From positions 1 through 64,000 of the forward strand of contig NZ_ANBA01000028.1 of assembly GCF_000341085.1 (NCBI RefSeq): 64,000 nucleotides of DNA, in the 5' to 3' direction. This document shows, piece after piece, positions 41,847 to 50,028 of this stretch. Position numbers and translations under genes: made by a program. The stretch's first letter is position 1, and each line of letters starts with the position of its first letter. Source of the stretch: Nocardiopsis ganjiahuensis DSM 45031 (GTDB lineage: Bacteria; Actinomycetota; Actinomycetes; Streptosporangiales; Streptosporangiaceae). The notes beneath the pieces were generated by a model. The model had not been told where the DNA came from, did no database searches, and worked only from the letters and a program-made list of their open reading frames with translations.

Positions 41847-42359
41847 TTAGAGGGTCAGGGTTGTGGTCGTCGTCACCAGTTCGTCGCTCTGCGGGTAGGC
41901 GTGCCAGGTACGCCAGCGCAGCGACGCCTCGCTGCCAGAGGTCAGGTGCAGCGCGGTGATCGCCAGCGGATCACCGGGGAAGGCGACGAGCAGCCCGCCG
42001 GGTGAGTCGGAGGTCTCGTCGTGGATCTCCGTCACCCGCCGGGCCAGTTCGGCGCGAGGCAGCGACTCGACGACGGAGTCGAAGCGGTAGTCGCCCACCC
42101 CAGGCAGGGGGTGCTCGGCGTTGCCGGGTAGCCCGCCGGGAACCCCCGGCAGACAGGCGACCGTCTCCACCAGCTCCCCGCCGTCGGACGCGGGCCGCAG
42201 GACCACCTGGTGCGAGGCGCCGAGCACCCGGAGCTCGACCTCGAGACCCGGCACCGTGACGGTGCGGGTGGCGAGGGGTTCGACCAACGGGTGGCTCAGG
42301 GTCCAGACCAGGTCGTCGGCCTTGGTGTCGACGAAGGGGGCGCTGATGCTCGCGCGCAT
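41847..42359 (-). CDS. DUF2617 family protein
   Basis: The product is 170 aa and soluble. The DUF2617 pattern is visible (LSHPLVEPLATRTVTV; VELRVLGASHQVVL; LPRAELARRVTEI; ITALHLTSGSEASLRWRTWHAYPQSDELVTTTT). The last segment, with the WRTWHAYPQ motif, is strongly typical. It lies 7 nt after the DUF4178 gene and 12 nt before the lipoprotein gene, so it belongs to the same transcript. Function not known. Confidence 0.88.
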   Translation of the reverse strand: MRASISAPFVDTKADDLVWTLSHPLVEPLATRTVTVPGLEVELRVLGASHQVVLRPASDGGELVETVACLPGVPGGLPGNAEHPLPGVGDYRFDSVVESLPRAELARRVTEIHDETSDSPGGLLVAFPGDPLAITALHLTSGSEASLRWRTWHAYPQSDELVTTTTTLTL

Positions 42360-42366
42360 GTGGGCA

Positions 42367-42966
42367 TCAGCTCCCGGGGAAGATCGTGAAGGTGCCGGCG
42401 TGGATCTTCTCGCCGGTGCTGACTTCCCAGCTTCCGTGGTCGAAGCGCTCGAAGGCGAGCAGCTTGCCGTCGGCGGACTCGTAGTCCGCGTAGTCCATGC
42501 CGCCCTCGGCCTTGAGGCCGGTGGTGCCCTCGGACCGGTAGGAACCGGAGCCCTTCTCCTCGAGCTTGTAGGTGACGCCCTCGAGCTCGATGCTCTTGCC
42601 CTGGGGGACCATCGTCAGGTCCGGGCGGCCGGTCCACAGGGCGAGTTCGACGTCCGGGTCCTCCTCGACCGAGAGCCAGCGCTTGCCGCCCTCGACCTCG
42701 AGGAAGTGCTCGGACCAGACGTAGCCGCCCTCGGACAGGCGCAGGGTGCCCCGGATCCAGGTGCGCTCGGTACCCCAGTCGATCATGTCGCCCGCCTTGA
42801 TGTTGCGCGGGTCACCGGCGGTGTCCGTGGTGGAGGGGCCGGCGAAGGGGTCCTGGGGCGGCGGGGGCGCGGTGTCCTGCTTACGCGCGGCCGAGCGCTG
42901 TTTGTAGATCAGGACTCCGATCACGATCCCAACGATGAGAATCAGTAGCAGAAGGAGTTCGATCAC
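42367..42966 (-). CDS. DUF4178 membrane-anchored protein
   Basis: The product is 199 aa. One N-terminal membrane segment (ELLLLLILIVGIVIGVLIY) is followed by a cytoplasmic DUF4178 domain: IKAGDMIDWGTERTWIRGTL, GGYVWSEHFLEVEGGKRWLSVEE, and the later YADYESADGKLLAFERFDHGSWEVSTGE. First gene of the spermidine synthase operon. The role in the family is unknown; it may scaffold or regulate the aminopropyltransferase. Confidence 0.88.
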   Translation of the reverse strand: MIELLLLLILIVGIVIGVLIYKQRSAARKQDTAPPPPQDPFAGPSTTDTAGDPRNIKAGDMIDWGTERTWIRGTLRLSEGGYVWSEHFLEVEGGKRWLSVEEDPDVELALWTGRPDLTMVPQGKSIELEGVTYKLEEKGSGSYRSEGTTGLKAEGGMDYADYESADGKLLAFERFDHGSWEVSTGEKIHAGTFTIFPGS

Positions 42967-43233
42967 CAGTGTTCCTCGTTTCGCGGTGAAGCACGTCTTT
43001 TTGTTTCCGGGGCGGGGCAGTCCTGCTGTTCGGTCTGACGCCGGCTCGGGGGTTCTGGTTCCGGATCCGGCCGGATCCGGTCAGGAACGAAGAGGTGGGG
43101 AGGGGACCGCCCCTGTGAGGGAGGTGTTGAACGGTCCGCGCTTTTCGGGTCTTTCGGACTTTGGTCCTGACCCCACAGTAGGTGGTTTTCGGGCCGGTGG
43201 GGGGACCGGCCGGAAACGTACTGGAAACGGTGC

Positions 43234-43260
43234 GGGGCCCGCTCCGGAAGAGCGGGCCCC
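43234..43260 (-). terminator. Terminator of the sulfurtransferase gene
   Basis: A perfect 11-bp stem GGGGCCCGCTC / GAGCGGGCCCC has a 5-nt loop. It lies 41 nt beyond the reverse-strand stop at 43302. The remaining gap to 42967 should contain the promoter of the DUF4178 operon, but I cannot define it. Confidence 0.75.
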
Positions 43261-43301
43261 GGCGGGGTTTCGGACGGTTGTCGCAGCTGGGGGCGCTCCG
43301 G

Positions 43302-44156
43302 TCAGGCCCGGGGGTCGCCGGTTTCCAGGGGGAGGGAGTCGTCCCCGCCCCAGCGGCTCCACGACCCCGGGTAGAGGCGGGTGTCGGCGAACCCCGCGTG
43401 CTCCAGGGCCAGGAGGTCGTGGCAGGCGGTCACCCCGGAACCGCAGTAGGCGGTGACCGTGCGCGCCGAGTCCGCGCCCAGGGCGGCGAAGCGCTCACGC
43501 AGGACCCCGGGTGCGGCGAGCAGGCCGTCCGGGGTCAGGTTGGCGGGCCACTCGGCGCTGCGGGCACCGGGGATGTGCCCGGCGCGGGCGTCGACCGGCG
43601 CGGGCTGTTCGCCGGTGAACCGGCCGTGCACCCGGGCGTCCAGGAGGAGCCGGTCCGGGTCGGCGAGCTCCTGCTGGAGCTCCTCGGTGCCGACCAGGCG
43701 GCCGGCCGGCCAGGGGAGAGCGGTCCGGTGCACGGGCTCGGCGGTGACCTCGCCCTTCTCCAGCTCGCCGGTCCAGGCCTGGAGGCCGCCGTCGAGGAAG
43801 GCGGCGGGGGTGCCGATGACGCGGAGCATCCACACCAGCCGCGCGGCCACCGAGCCGTTCGCGTCGTCGTAGACGACCACGGAGGAGCGGTCGCCGATAC
43901 CCAGGCGGCCCAGGGTGCGGGCGAAGTCGGCGGCGGCCGGCAGCGGGTGGCGGCCGCCCTCGGCACTGGCCGGTGCGGCGAGGTCGGAGTCCACGTCGGC
44001 GTGCACGGCGCCGGGGATATGGCCGTTCAGGTAGGCCTCGTGGCCGGAGCGGCCGTCGAGGTACCAACGGGAGTCGACGAGGACGACCTCGTCACGGTGC
44101 TCACGGAGCCAGGCGGCCGAAACGGCCACCGGAAGGGACAGAGTCTGATCGGACAT
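43302..44156 (-). CDS. sseA: Thiosulfate/3-mercaptopyruvate sulfurtransferase
   Basis: The product is 284 aa with two rhodanese domains. The N-terminal inactive domain shows VVLVDSRWYLDGRSGHEAYLNGHIPGAVHADVD. The C-terminal domain shows GHIPGARSAEW and the active-site loop CGSGVTAC, with the sulfur-carrying Cys first. The CGSGVTA loop is the version seen in mercaptopyruvate sulfurtransferases. It moves sulfane sulfur to thiol or cyanide acceptors in the cytoplasm. It appears monocistronic, with a terminator downstream. Confidence 0.93.
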   Translation of the reverse strand: MSDQTLSLPVAVSAAWLREHRDEVVLVDSRWYLDGRSGHEAYLNGHIPGAVHADVDSDLAAPASAEGGRHPLPAAADFARTLGRLGIGDRSSVVVYDDANGSVAARLVWMLRVIGTPAAFLDGGLQAWTGELEKGEVTAEPVHRTALPWPAGRLVGTEELQQELADPDRLLLDARVHGRFTGEQPAPVDARAGHIPGARSAEWPANLTPDGLLAAPGVLRERFAALGADSARTVTAYCGSGVTACHDLLALEHAGFADTRLYPGSWSRWGGDDSLPLETGDPRA

Positions 44157-44352
44157 GGCGACAGCCTAGTAGCGGTCACCTTTCGGAGAGTCGCCGTGTC
44201 CGTACTCTCGGTGCCGACCCCGGGTGGTGCTCCCGGGTGGCGCTCCCGGACGGCGAGTGCGGGTGGCGGAGGCGGAGCTCCGGGTTCCCTGCCCCGGGTA
44301 CTGGCCCGGGGTACCGGCGCCGTTCCCGGCCCCGGGTGGCGGAGGAGGGCTC

Positions 44353-44766
44353 TCAGTGCGGAGTCGGAAGGGGGAGGCACCGGTGCGCCGAGGGTCGGAA
44401 GGCGACCGCGGCCAGCCCGGCCAGCAGCGGGACCGAGAACCACAGCTGGTACCAGAACACCGAGCCCAGGTCCGACCAGGGCATCGTGGTCACGGCGGCC
44501 GCGGCCACCGTACCGATCCCGAACATCACCGCGCCGCGGGACAGGTACCGGGGGGAGGTGGGCAGTCCGTCGAGGAACAGCCGGACCGCCAGGATCGCGA
44601 CGCCCAGCAGCCACAGGGAGAGGAAGATCTGGTGCCGCGCGGGGTCGGGCACGGCGGCGTTCCAGGCCCAGAGGGTCAGTCCGAGGCCGACGACGAGAAG
44701 GGCGGGACCGCCCACCGCGGCGGGGGTGGTGGGAGTCCGGCTGAGGGTACGGGTGTGTGCCTCCAT
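44353..44766 (-). CDS. Four-pass membrane protein, hypothetical
   Basis: The product is 137 aa with four hydrophobic segments (AVGGPALLVVGLGLTLWAW; IFLSLWLLGVAILAVRLFL; GAVMFGIGTVAAAAVTTM; YQLWFSVPLLAGLAAVAF). No known motif. It is one of three consecutive small membrane proteins on this strand. The coding character rests on membrane periodicity and typical codon bias. Confidence 0.6.
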   Translation of the reverse strand: MEAHTRTLSRTPTTPAAVGGPALLVVGLGLTLWAWNAAVPDPARHQIFLSLWLLGVAILAVRLFLDGLPTSPRYLSRGAVMFGIGTVAAAAVTTMPWSDLGSVFWYQLWFSVPLLAGLAAVAFRPSAHRCLPLPTPH

Positions 44767-44872
44767 ATCCGCAACCCATGCCCGGAAGATCCTGATCCAT
44801 GCCCTCGCGGCCGGATCGTGTCCTACGCTCCGTCAACCTGTTTCCGAGGAGGGAGCGGCTGTGCGGCGGGGT

Positions 44873-45355
44873 TCAGGAAGCCGCTGCCGCCCGTGTCGCC
44901 CGGTCCATCCGGTGGACGTGCAGGATCCACCACAGCCCCAGAACCGGCAGGACCAGCGGGATGAACAGGTAGCCGCTGCCGAACCCGGACCACACGGTGT
45001 CGTCCGGGAAGACCCCGGAGGCGAACACGCTCAGCGCGCCCACCACGAGTACCCCGGCCATCTCCACCGAAACCGAGACCAACGCCACCAGGCGCGAGGT
45101 GCGTCCCGCCCGGGCCAGGCCGACCGCGGCGATCAGATAGACCACACCGGCGAGCACGGACAGCCCGTACGCCAGCGGCGCCTCGTCGAACCGGGTCGCC
45201 AGCTGGTAGCTGCCCCGAGCGGTCGCGGCGAGCGCGAACACCGCGTACACCGCCACCAGCACGCGGCCGGGGCCGGTGCGCAGGGTGCGGTCGCCGACGG
45301 GGTCGGACGCGGTGTTCGGACCGGAGGCGGAACCGGTTCCGGCGGTGTCAGACAA
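44873..45355 (-). CDS. Four-pass membrane protein, hypothetical
   Basis: The product is 160 aa. After a ~30-residue polar N-terminus come four membrane segments (VLVAVYAVFALAATARGSYQL; LSVLAGVVYLIAAVGLA; LVALVSVSVEMAGVLVVGALS; YLFIPLVLPVLGLWWIL). Its start overlaps the end of the next gene upstream (8 nt), so both are co-transcribed. Actinobacterial proteins of this shape are widespread but uncharacterised. Confidence 0.75.
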   Translation of the reverse strand: MSDTAGTGSASGPNTASDPVGDRTLRTGPGRVLVAVYAVFALAATARGSYQLATRFDEAPLAYGLSVLAGVVYLIAAVGLARAGRTSRLVALVSVSVEMAGVLVVGALSVFASGVFPDDTVWSGFGSGYLFIPLVLPVLGLWWILHVHRMDRATRAAAAS

Positions 45356-45710
45356 CGGGGCTCCACAGCTGCTCGAGGCGGACCAGGAGGACCGGGAGGA
45401 TCAGGCAGGCGAAGGCGATCACGGCCGGGCCCCACTTGCTGCGCTCCATGAACCCCCACACGGCGCAGGCGGGCGGCAGCAGTGCGACGGTCGCGACGTA
45501 GGAGATGAACATGATCATCTCCTCGGGCCGTTCGCCACCCACCATCGTCACGACGGTCGCGCCGACCTGCCCGAGCACCAGCAGCCACAGGACACCCATG
45601 CCCACCAGATGGGGGACCAGCATCGGCTGGTCGCGGAAGGTGGAGACGAGGCACCACACGGCCATCGCCAACGACACCATCTGAATGGTCATGGTCAGCC
45701 AGTCGACCAC
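45348..45710 (-). CDS. Four-pass membrane protein, hypothetical
   Basis: The product is 120 aa from the GTG at 45710, chosen because GGAGG lies 5 nt upstream; longer starts (ATG 45746, TTG 45764) have no SD. Four membrane segments are seen (DWLTMTIQMVSLAMAVWCLV; VPHLVGMGVLWLLVLGQVGATVV; MIMFISYVATVALLPPACAV; AVIAFACLILPVLLV). First gene of a two-gene unit with 44873-45355. Confidence 0.7.
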   Translation of the reverse strand: MVDWLTMTIQMVSLAMAVWCLVSTFRDQPMLVPHLVGMGVLWLLVLGQVGATVVTMVGGERPEEMIMFISYVATVALLPPACAVWGFMERSKWGPAVIAFACLILPVLLVRLEQLWSPVV

Positions 45711-45907
45711 GCCGCCTCCACTCGGGTACTCCGTGTGCCCGCCCATGTCAGCGGACCGAACCAAACTACGACAGACTGTAGTACCTCAGGTGTACTGCCT
45801 CGTACCCGGTCCGTGGGGGTGTGCGGGGGCGTGCGTGCGGAGTGTGCGTGCGGGGCTCGAACCCCTTGGGGTGCTGTCGGCCGAAGGGCGGAGCGGACCC
45901 CGCGGCC

Positions 45908-45960
45908 GGCGGAGGGCCGCGCTGGCGGAGGGCCGTGTCGACGGAGGGCCGCGCAGACGA
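45908..45960. repeat. Short imperfect tandem repeat
   Basis: The unit GGCGGAGGGCCGNGT of ~15-17 bp is repeated about three times (GGCGGAGGGCCGCGCT, GGCGGAGGGCCGTGTC, GACGGAGGGCCGCGCA). It lies in the gene-free stretch 45765-46147, which otherwise holds the hairpin listed next. Confidence 0.5.
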
Positions 45961-46038
45961 AGGGTCCTGTGGGGGCGCGGGTCCGGACCGCTGGTGATCG
46001 GGGACCGGGGCGTCCCCGGTGAGGCCGGGCGGGCGGAA

Positions 46039-46116
46039 GGCGTACGACCGGACCCCGGCGGGGGAGTGCCCCGACCCCGGGTCTCCCGCCGCTCGGTGGC
46101 GGGCCGGTCGTACGCC
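46039..46116 (-). terminator. Large stem-loop downstream of the amidase gene
   Basis: GGCGTACGACCGG (46039-46051) pairs perfectly with CCGGTCGTACGCC (46104-46116). The 52-nt interior can fold further GC stems. It starts 31 nt beyond the reverse-strand stop at 46148, so a terminator for the amidase gene is likely. Confidence 0.6.
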
Positions 46117-46147
46117 TGGACGGTTTCCGTGCCGGGCGGGCCTCACC

Positions 46148-48082
46148 TCAGCCGGCGGAGCTCTCCAGCGCCTTGACGGCCCGCTCCGCCTCCCGCCGGG
46201 CGCACGCCCGGATGAGCTGGGCGTAGGACTCGCCGGTCATGGACTTGATTGAGGAGACGCCCGACCCCACGTAGCGGCGGGCCGCGAGCAGGCCCGCGCT
46301 GGTGCCCTTCCCCCACTGGCCGTCGACCCCGTGGGGCTCCAGGTGCTCACCGAAACCGGCGGCCACGATCAGTCGCTGGACGGCCTTGACCCCCTCCGAG
46401 GGGGTGGGGATGCCGTCGCCTTCCTTGAGTCCGAGCAAGTCGAGTCCTTCCGTGACGGCCCCGGGGGGCTCTGCGAATGTGCCGTCCTGAACGAGCTGGT
46501 AGGCCTTGTCGCCAGGGCAGGAGGTGGAGATGAAGTCGCGGTGCCCGAGGACGGTCCCGGCGACGGAGGTGTCGGGTTCCATCAGCCACTGGCGGAGCGC
46601 CCGGACCGCGTTGATCTGTTCGGGGGTGATGGCGTCGGTCGGACCGGTCGCCAGCGTGCAGGAGTAGTGCGAGGAGTTCCCGCCGGGTTGGGCCGCCTGG
46701 GTGCGGTACAGCCCGCGCCCCTCGAGCACGTATCCGTGCGCGCAGGCCATGAAGGAGTTGCCGGTGAAGTACACCGTCCCCCGCCGCCGGGCCAGCCAGG
46801 TGCCGTTGGGGGTGGTGGGACACCAGATGTGCCCGCCGTAGGTCTCCTCGGTGATGGAGAACGCTGACTTGCGTGCAGCCGCTGCTTTGGGAGAGAAGTG
46901 GGTTTTCCTCCGCAGTTCGACCTTCCACATGTCGTACTTCGTGGACTTGGTGGGGGGACGACGATGCAGCGAGGTCGCGTGTCCTGCCAGCGTTGCGGCG
47001 AATTGGAATGCCTCTGCAGCCGCCCGGCTCTTCTGGCTGAGGGCCTGTGCGTTGACCGTTCGGTTGTTGTGCCCGTCCGCCAACAGTGAGACACGGATGA
47101 ACAGTTCGAGCTGGGCTCTGGTCAGTGAGCGAAGAAACGCGTAGGAGGGCACACGCTCGGGTGCCTGTTCGAGAAGGACCGGTCCGGCATCTGTGGACAG
47201 GTGGAATTCCACGAGGTGGCGGTTGCGGGCCTCCCTCCATCGGGGAACGCCATCAGATACCTGCCCTGTCCGGGGAAACCCCTCAGAGGGCGGACCGAGA
47301 AGGGTCCGAAGCGCGGCCCTGATTCGGGTGACGTTCTCCGGGTTCTTCTCTTCCGACTGGTAGATGACAACGCCTTTGCTGGGGAGGCGGCTACGGCTCT
47401 GGGGTTTGATGTGCCCTTCCGCCCAGAACCATGCCACCAACTCGACCAGGGAATCCGACCACTTGGGATCGGTCGGCAGGCTGTCACAAGGAGCCGCTAG
47501 GGGAATGCGGTCCCAGTAAGTCAGGGACTCGGTGGTTGTCCAAACACGTTCCCGGCCCTGCTGCGTTCGTTCAGCGCGGCCTGTGGCAGCCCACTTGCCG
47601 TCAGCTGACTTCTGGCGTTGTGTTCCGGTTCGCCGGTAGAAGCGCTCCACCGGCCAGCGGTGGTGCGTGGTCGTCAGGGAGGAGTGTGAGTGGCCCTCCA
47701 TGCGGACGAGGGTGCGTTCGGTGGCCGGGAAGACGTTGACGGCCTGGACCGGCTGCCACTGGGAGGCCCCGGTCGTGTGGTCGAGGGTGAGCACGGTGTC
47801 GCCCGCGCGGACCTGCCGGAACGACCGCCAGCCGTCCTCGGTGAGGATCTCCGTCTCCTCGTCCACGCAGTACCCGATGTCCACCCATCCCCGGGAGGGG
47901 CCGGTGTGGAAGTTGCGGGTGTTGCGCCAGTAGGTGAGGCAGGCGGAGTGGTTCTTGCCGGAGAGCCCCTGGTTCGCGCTGTCGTAGTGGATGACGAGAC
48001 CGGAGCGGGGAGTGGCTCGGGAGGCGGGGGAGGTGCCCCAGCCCAGATCGGACCTGGATACGTATTTGCTCGGTCGAGGCAT
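46148..48082 (-). CDS. Peptidoglycan amidase (Amidase_2/PGRP-like) interrupted by an intein
   Basis: The precursor is 644 aa from the ATG at 48082 (GGAG 11 nt upstream). The N-extein (residues 1-71) starts the amidase fold and has the zinc ligand in VIHYDSAN (His 32) and WVDIGY. An intein follows (C72-N442). The C-extein (S443-G644) resumes SFMACAHGYVLEGRG and provides the other two zinc ligands in GHRDFISTSCPG (His 514, Cys 522). A PG-binding-like C-terminal domain follows (~535-620, PHGVDGQWGKGTSAGLLAARRY). Spliced product: 273 aa. It would cut the MurNAc-L-Ala amide bond. There is no signal peptide, as in phage lysins. It stands alone, not in the tail cassette. The lack of export signal and the phage-like intein suggest a phage-derived gene. 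Confidence 0.92.
   Translation of the reverse strand: MPRPSKYVSRSDLGWGTSPASRATPRSGLVIHYDSANQGLSGKNHSACLTYWRNTRNFHTGPSRGWVDIGYCVDEETEILTEDGWRSFRQVRAGDTVLTLDHTTGASQWQPVQAVNVFPATERTLVRMEGHSHSSLTTTHHRWPVERFYRRTGTQRQKSADGKWAATGRAERTQQGRERVWTTTESLTYWDRIPLAAPCDSLPTDPKWSDSLVELVAWFWAEGHIKPQSRSRLPSKGVVIYQSEEKNPENVTRIRAALRTLLGPPSEGFPRTGQVSDGVPRWREARNRHLVEFHLSTDAGPVLLEQAPERVPSYAFLRSLTRAQLELFIRVSLLADGHNNRTVNAQALSQKSRAAAEAFQFAATLAGHATSLHRRPPTKSTKYDMWKVELRRKTHFSPKAAAARKSAFSITEETYGGHIWCPTTPNGTWLARRRGTVYFTGNSFMACAHGYVLEGRGLYRTQAAQPGGNSSHYSCTLATGPTDAITPEQINAVRALRQWLMEPDTSVAGTVLGHRDFISTSCPGDKAYQLVQDGTFAEPPGAVTEGLDLLGLKEGDGIPTPSEGVKAVQRLIVAAGFGEHLEPHGVDGQWGKGTSAGLLAARRYVGSGVSSIKSMTGESYAQLIRACARREAERAVKALESSAG
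46757..47869 (-). mobile_element. Intein with LAGLIDADG-type homing endonuclease domain
   Basis: 371 residues, C72 to N442 of the precursor. Block A: CVDEETEILTEDGWRSF, with Cys 1. Block B: the TTTHHRWPV segment with the conserved T-x-x-H. Endonuclease motifs: LVELVAWFWAEGHI (~212-225) and LELFIRVSLLADGHNN (~325-340), each with the acidic metal-binding residue. C-terminal blocks: WCPTTPNGTWLARRRGTVYFTGN, ending in Asn before the +1 nucleophile Ser 443. The residue before the Asn is Gly, not the usual His. The WCPTTPNGTWLARR...TGN ending is a form I associate with inteins of actinophage proteins. It is inserted inside the conserved DIGY-(N/H/S)F motif of the amidase. Confidence 0.93.
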
Positions 48083-48328
48083 ACACCCATTGTCTCCAGC
48101 GAAGACTTCTCTAGGTGGTGAACCAGTGACAACGGGCTATATGAGTCGAAAGTGATTTATGTTCCGTGGAGCCGCGCCTCTTTCGGCGCGGGGCACGCCG
48201 CATCACGGGTCCGCCGGAAAGCACCCGGATCTCCGGGACGGGTGTGCGTGGCGGTGCGGGTGTGTTCCGAACCGGATGCGCCACGATGGGAGATCCGACC
48301 CTCGAACCCCACCCCTCGGAGGTGACCG

Positions 48329-49921
48329 GTGCTCTCCGCCCACGCCGTCAGCGTCGTCCGGGAGGCCGAACAGGCCCTCATGGACCGACTGCCCGAAGGT
48401 GCCCTCATGCGCCGCGCTGCCACCGGTCTGGCCGTCCACTGCGCCCGTATGCTGCCCCGCGTCTACGGTTCCCGCGTCACCCTGATGGTCGGCGGCGGCG
48501 ACAACGGCGGCGACGCCCTGTTCGCGGGAGCGGACCTGGCCGCGCGCGGTGCGTTCGTACGGGCGGTGCTCGCCGGCAAGAGGGCCCATCCGGGCGGGTT
48601 GGCGGCCCTGCGCGCGGCGGGCGGCCGGGTGATCGGGGACGGGCCGGCCGCCGCGGCCGGTTCCTCCACGCCCTCTGGGGCGGCAGGGGAGGCCAGGGCC
48701 ACAGAAAATTCTGGGTCCGCAGAGAACCGTGAGGTCCACCGGGCGCGGATCTCCGAGGAGGCGGAGTCGGCGCTCTTCGACACCGACCTCATCGTCGACG
48801 GCCTCCTCGGTATCGGCGGCCGCGGCGGACTGCGCGAACCCTTCGCCGCGCTCGCCGCCCTGGCCTCGAACTCACCGGCCCCGGTGGTCGCGGTCGACCT
48901 CCCGAGCGGGGTGGACGCCGACACCGGGGTGGTTGCGGGCAGCGCGGTGCGGGCGGACGCCACGGTCACCTTCGGCACGTACAAGCCCGGCCTGTTCGTC
49001 GACCCGGGCGCGGAGAGGGCGGGCCGGGTCCACTTCGTGGACATCGGCCTGGCCCCGGAACTGCCCGGAGCGACGTTGCTCCGTCCACAGGCTGTGGACA
49101 TCGCCCGGCTCCTCCCGACCCCTTCGGCCGAGGACGACAAGTACCGCCGGGGTGTGCTCGCCGTACGCGCCGGGTCCGACCGGTACCGGGGCGCCGCCGT
49201 CCTGTGCGTCGGCGGCGCGCTGCGGACCGGCGCGGGCATGGTCCGCTACGGGGGCGGCGAGGAGGTCCTCGCGCAGGTGATCGCGCGGTGGCCGGAGACG
49301 GTGGGGGTGCACCTGGACCCGGCGAGCGGTACCGGCCTGGGGCCCGGGCGGGTCTCGGCGGTGGTGGTCGGCTCGGGCCGCGGCACGGACCCGGCCGACG
49401 CCGACGAGCTGCGCGCGCTGTTGGAGAGCGATGTTCCGGCGCTGCTCGACGCCGACGCGCTCACCCTGGTGGCGGAGAGCGCGTCCCTGGCCGATCTGGT
49501 GCGTCGGCGCCGGGCGCACACTCTGCTCACTCCGCACGCGGGGGAGATGTCCCGCCTGCTGCCGGACACCGACCGCGCCGAGATCGAGGCGCACCGGCTG
49601 GAGCAGGCCGAGCGCGCGGCGGGGCTGTACCGGTCGACGGTGCTGCTGAAGGGGTCGACGACGGTGATCGCGCATCCCGGTGCCCCGGCGGTGGTGAACC
49701 CGACCGGGACTCCTCTGCTGGCGACGGCGGGCTCGGGGGACGTGCTGTCCGGGGCGGCGGGCGCGCTGCTGGCGGCGGGGCTGTCCGCCCAGGACGCGGG
49801 GACGTGCGCCGCCTACCTGCACGGGCGGGCGGCGGTGCTGGCCCGGGACGGGGCGCCGATCAGCGCGTCGGACCTGTTGGACGCGCTGCCGCTGGCGGTG
49901 GCGGAGGTTCTGTCGGCATGA
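48329..49921 (+). CDS. nnr: Bifunctional NAD(P)H-hydrate epimerase/dehydratase
   Basis: The product is 530 aa. GTG at 48329 follows GGAGG. The N-terminal epimerase domain (~1-235) has VGGGDNGGDALFAGADLAARG and VVAVDLPSGVDADTG. The C-terminal ribokinase-like ADP-dependent dehydratase domain (~245-525) has GSGRGTD, PALLDADALTL, LLTPHAGEMSRLL and the catalytic NPTGTPLLATAGSGDVLSG. It repairs damaged NADHX and NADPHX in the cytoplasm. A low-complexity insert (~105-140, GSSTPSGAAGEARATENSGS) in the epimerase domain is unusual. It is preceded by a 246-bp gap with a small hairpin at 48172-48191. Confidence 0.93.
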   Translation: MLSAHAVSVVREAEQALMDRLPEGALMRRAATGLAVHCARMLPRVYGSRVTLMVGGGDNGGDALFAGADLAARGAFVRAVLAGKRAHPGGLAALRAAGGRVIGDGPAAAAGSSTPSGAAGEARATENSGSAENREVHRARISEEAESALFDTDLIVDGLLGIGGRGGLREPFAALAALASNSPAPVVAVDLPSGVDADTGVVAGSAVRADATVTFGTYKPGLFVDPGAERAGRVHFVDIGLAPELPGATLLRPQAVDIARLLPTPSAEDDKYRRGVLAVRAGSDRYRGAAVLCVGGALRTGAGMVRYGGGEEVLAQVIARWPETVGVHLDPASGTGLGPGRVSAVVVGSGRGTDPADADELRALLESDVPALLDADALTLVAESASLADLVRRRRAHTLLTPHAGEMSRLLPDTDRAEIEAHRLEQAERAAGLYRSTVLLKGSTTVIAHPGAPAVVNPTGTPLLATAGSGDVLSGAAGALLAAGLSAQDAGTCAAYLHGRAAVLARDGAPISASDLLDALPLAVAEVLSA

Positions 49922-49975
49922 GGGGCGGTTGCTTTCAGTGACCGGATCGTGACGTGTTAAAAGGCGCCATTCAGG

Positions 49976-49981
49976 TATAAA
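49976..49981 (+). promoter_or_regulatory. Possible -10 element of the symporter gene
   Basis: TATAAA at 49976-49981 stands out in GC-rich surroundings, 48 nt before the ATG at 50029. The -35 region is poor (about CGTGTT at 49953), so this promoter is tentative. Confidence 0.3.
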
Positions 49982-50028
49982 GCGGACATTTGCTTTCTGT
50001 TGGTATTGCCTACTGAGTGAGGACGACG

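Noticed and set aside
44353..45710. A transporter or respiratory complex formed by the three small membrane proteins
   Set aside because: No cofactor ligands, charged helix residues or family motifs support a joint function; kept as hypothetical proteins.
45840..45880. tRNA-like GGGGCTCGAACCCC segment
   Set aside because: It resembles a T-arm on the reverse strand, but no acceptor stem, anticodon arm or correct spacing could be found around it.
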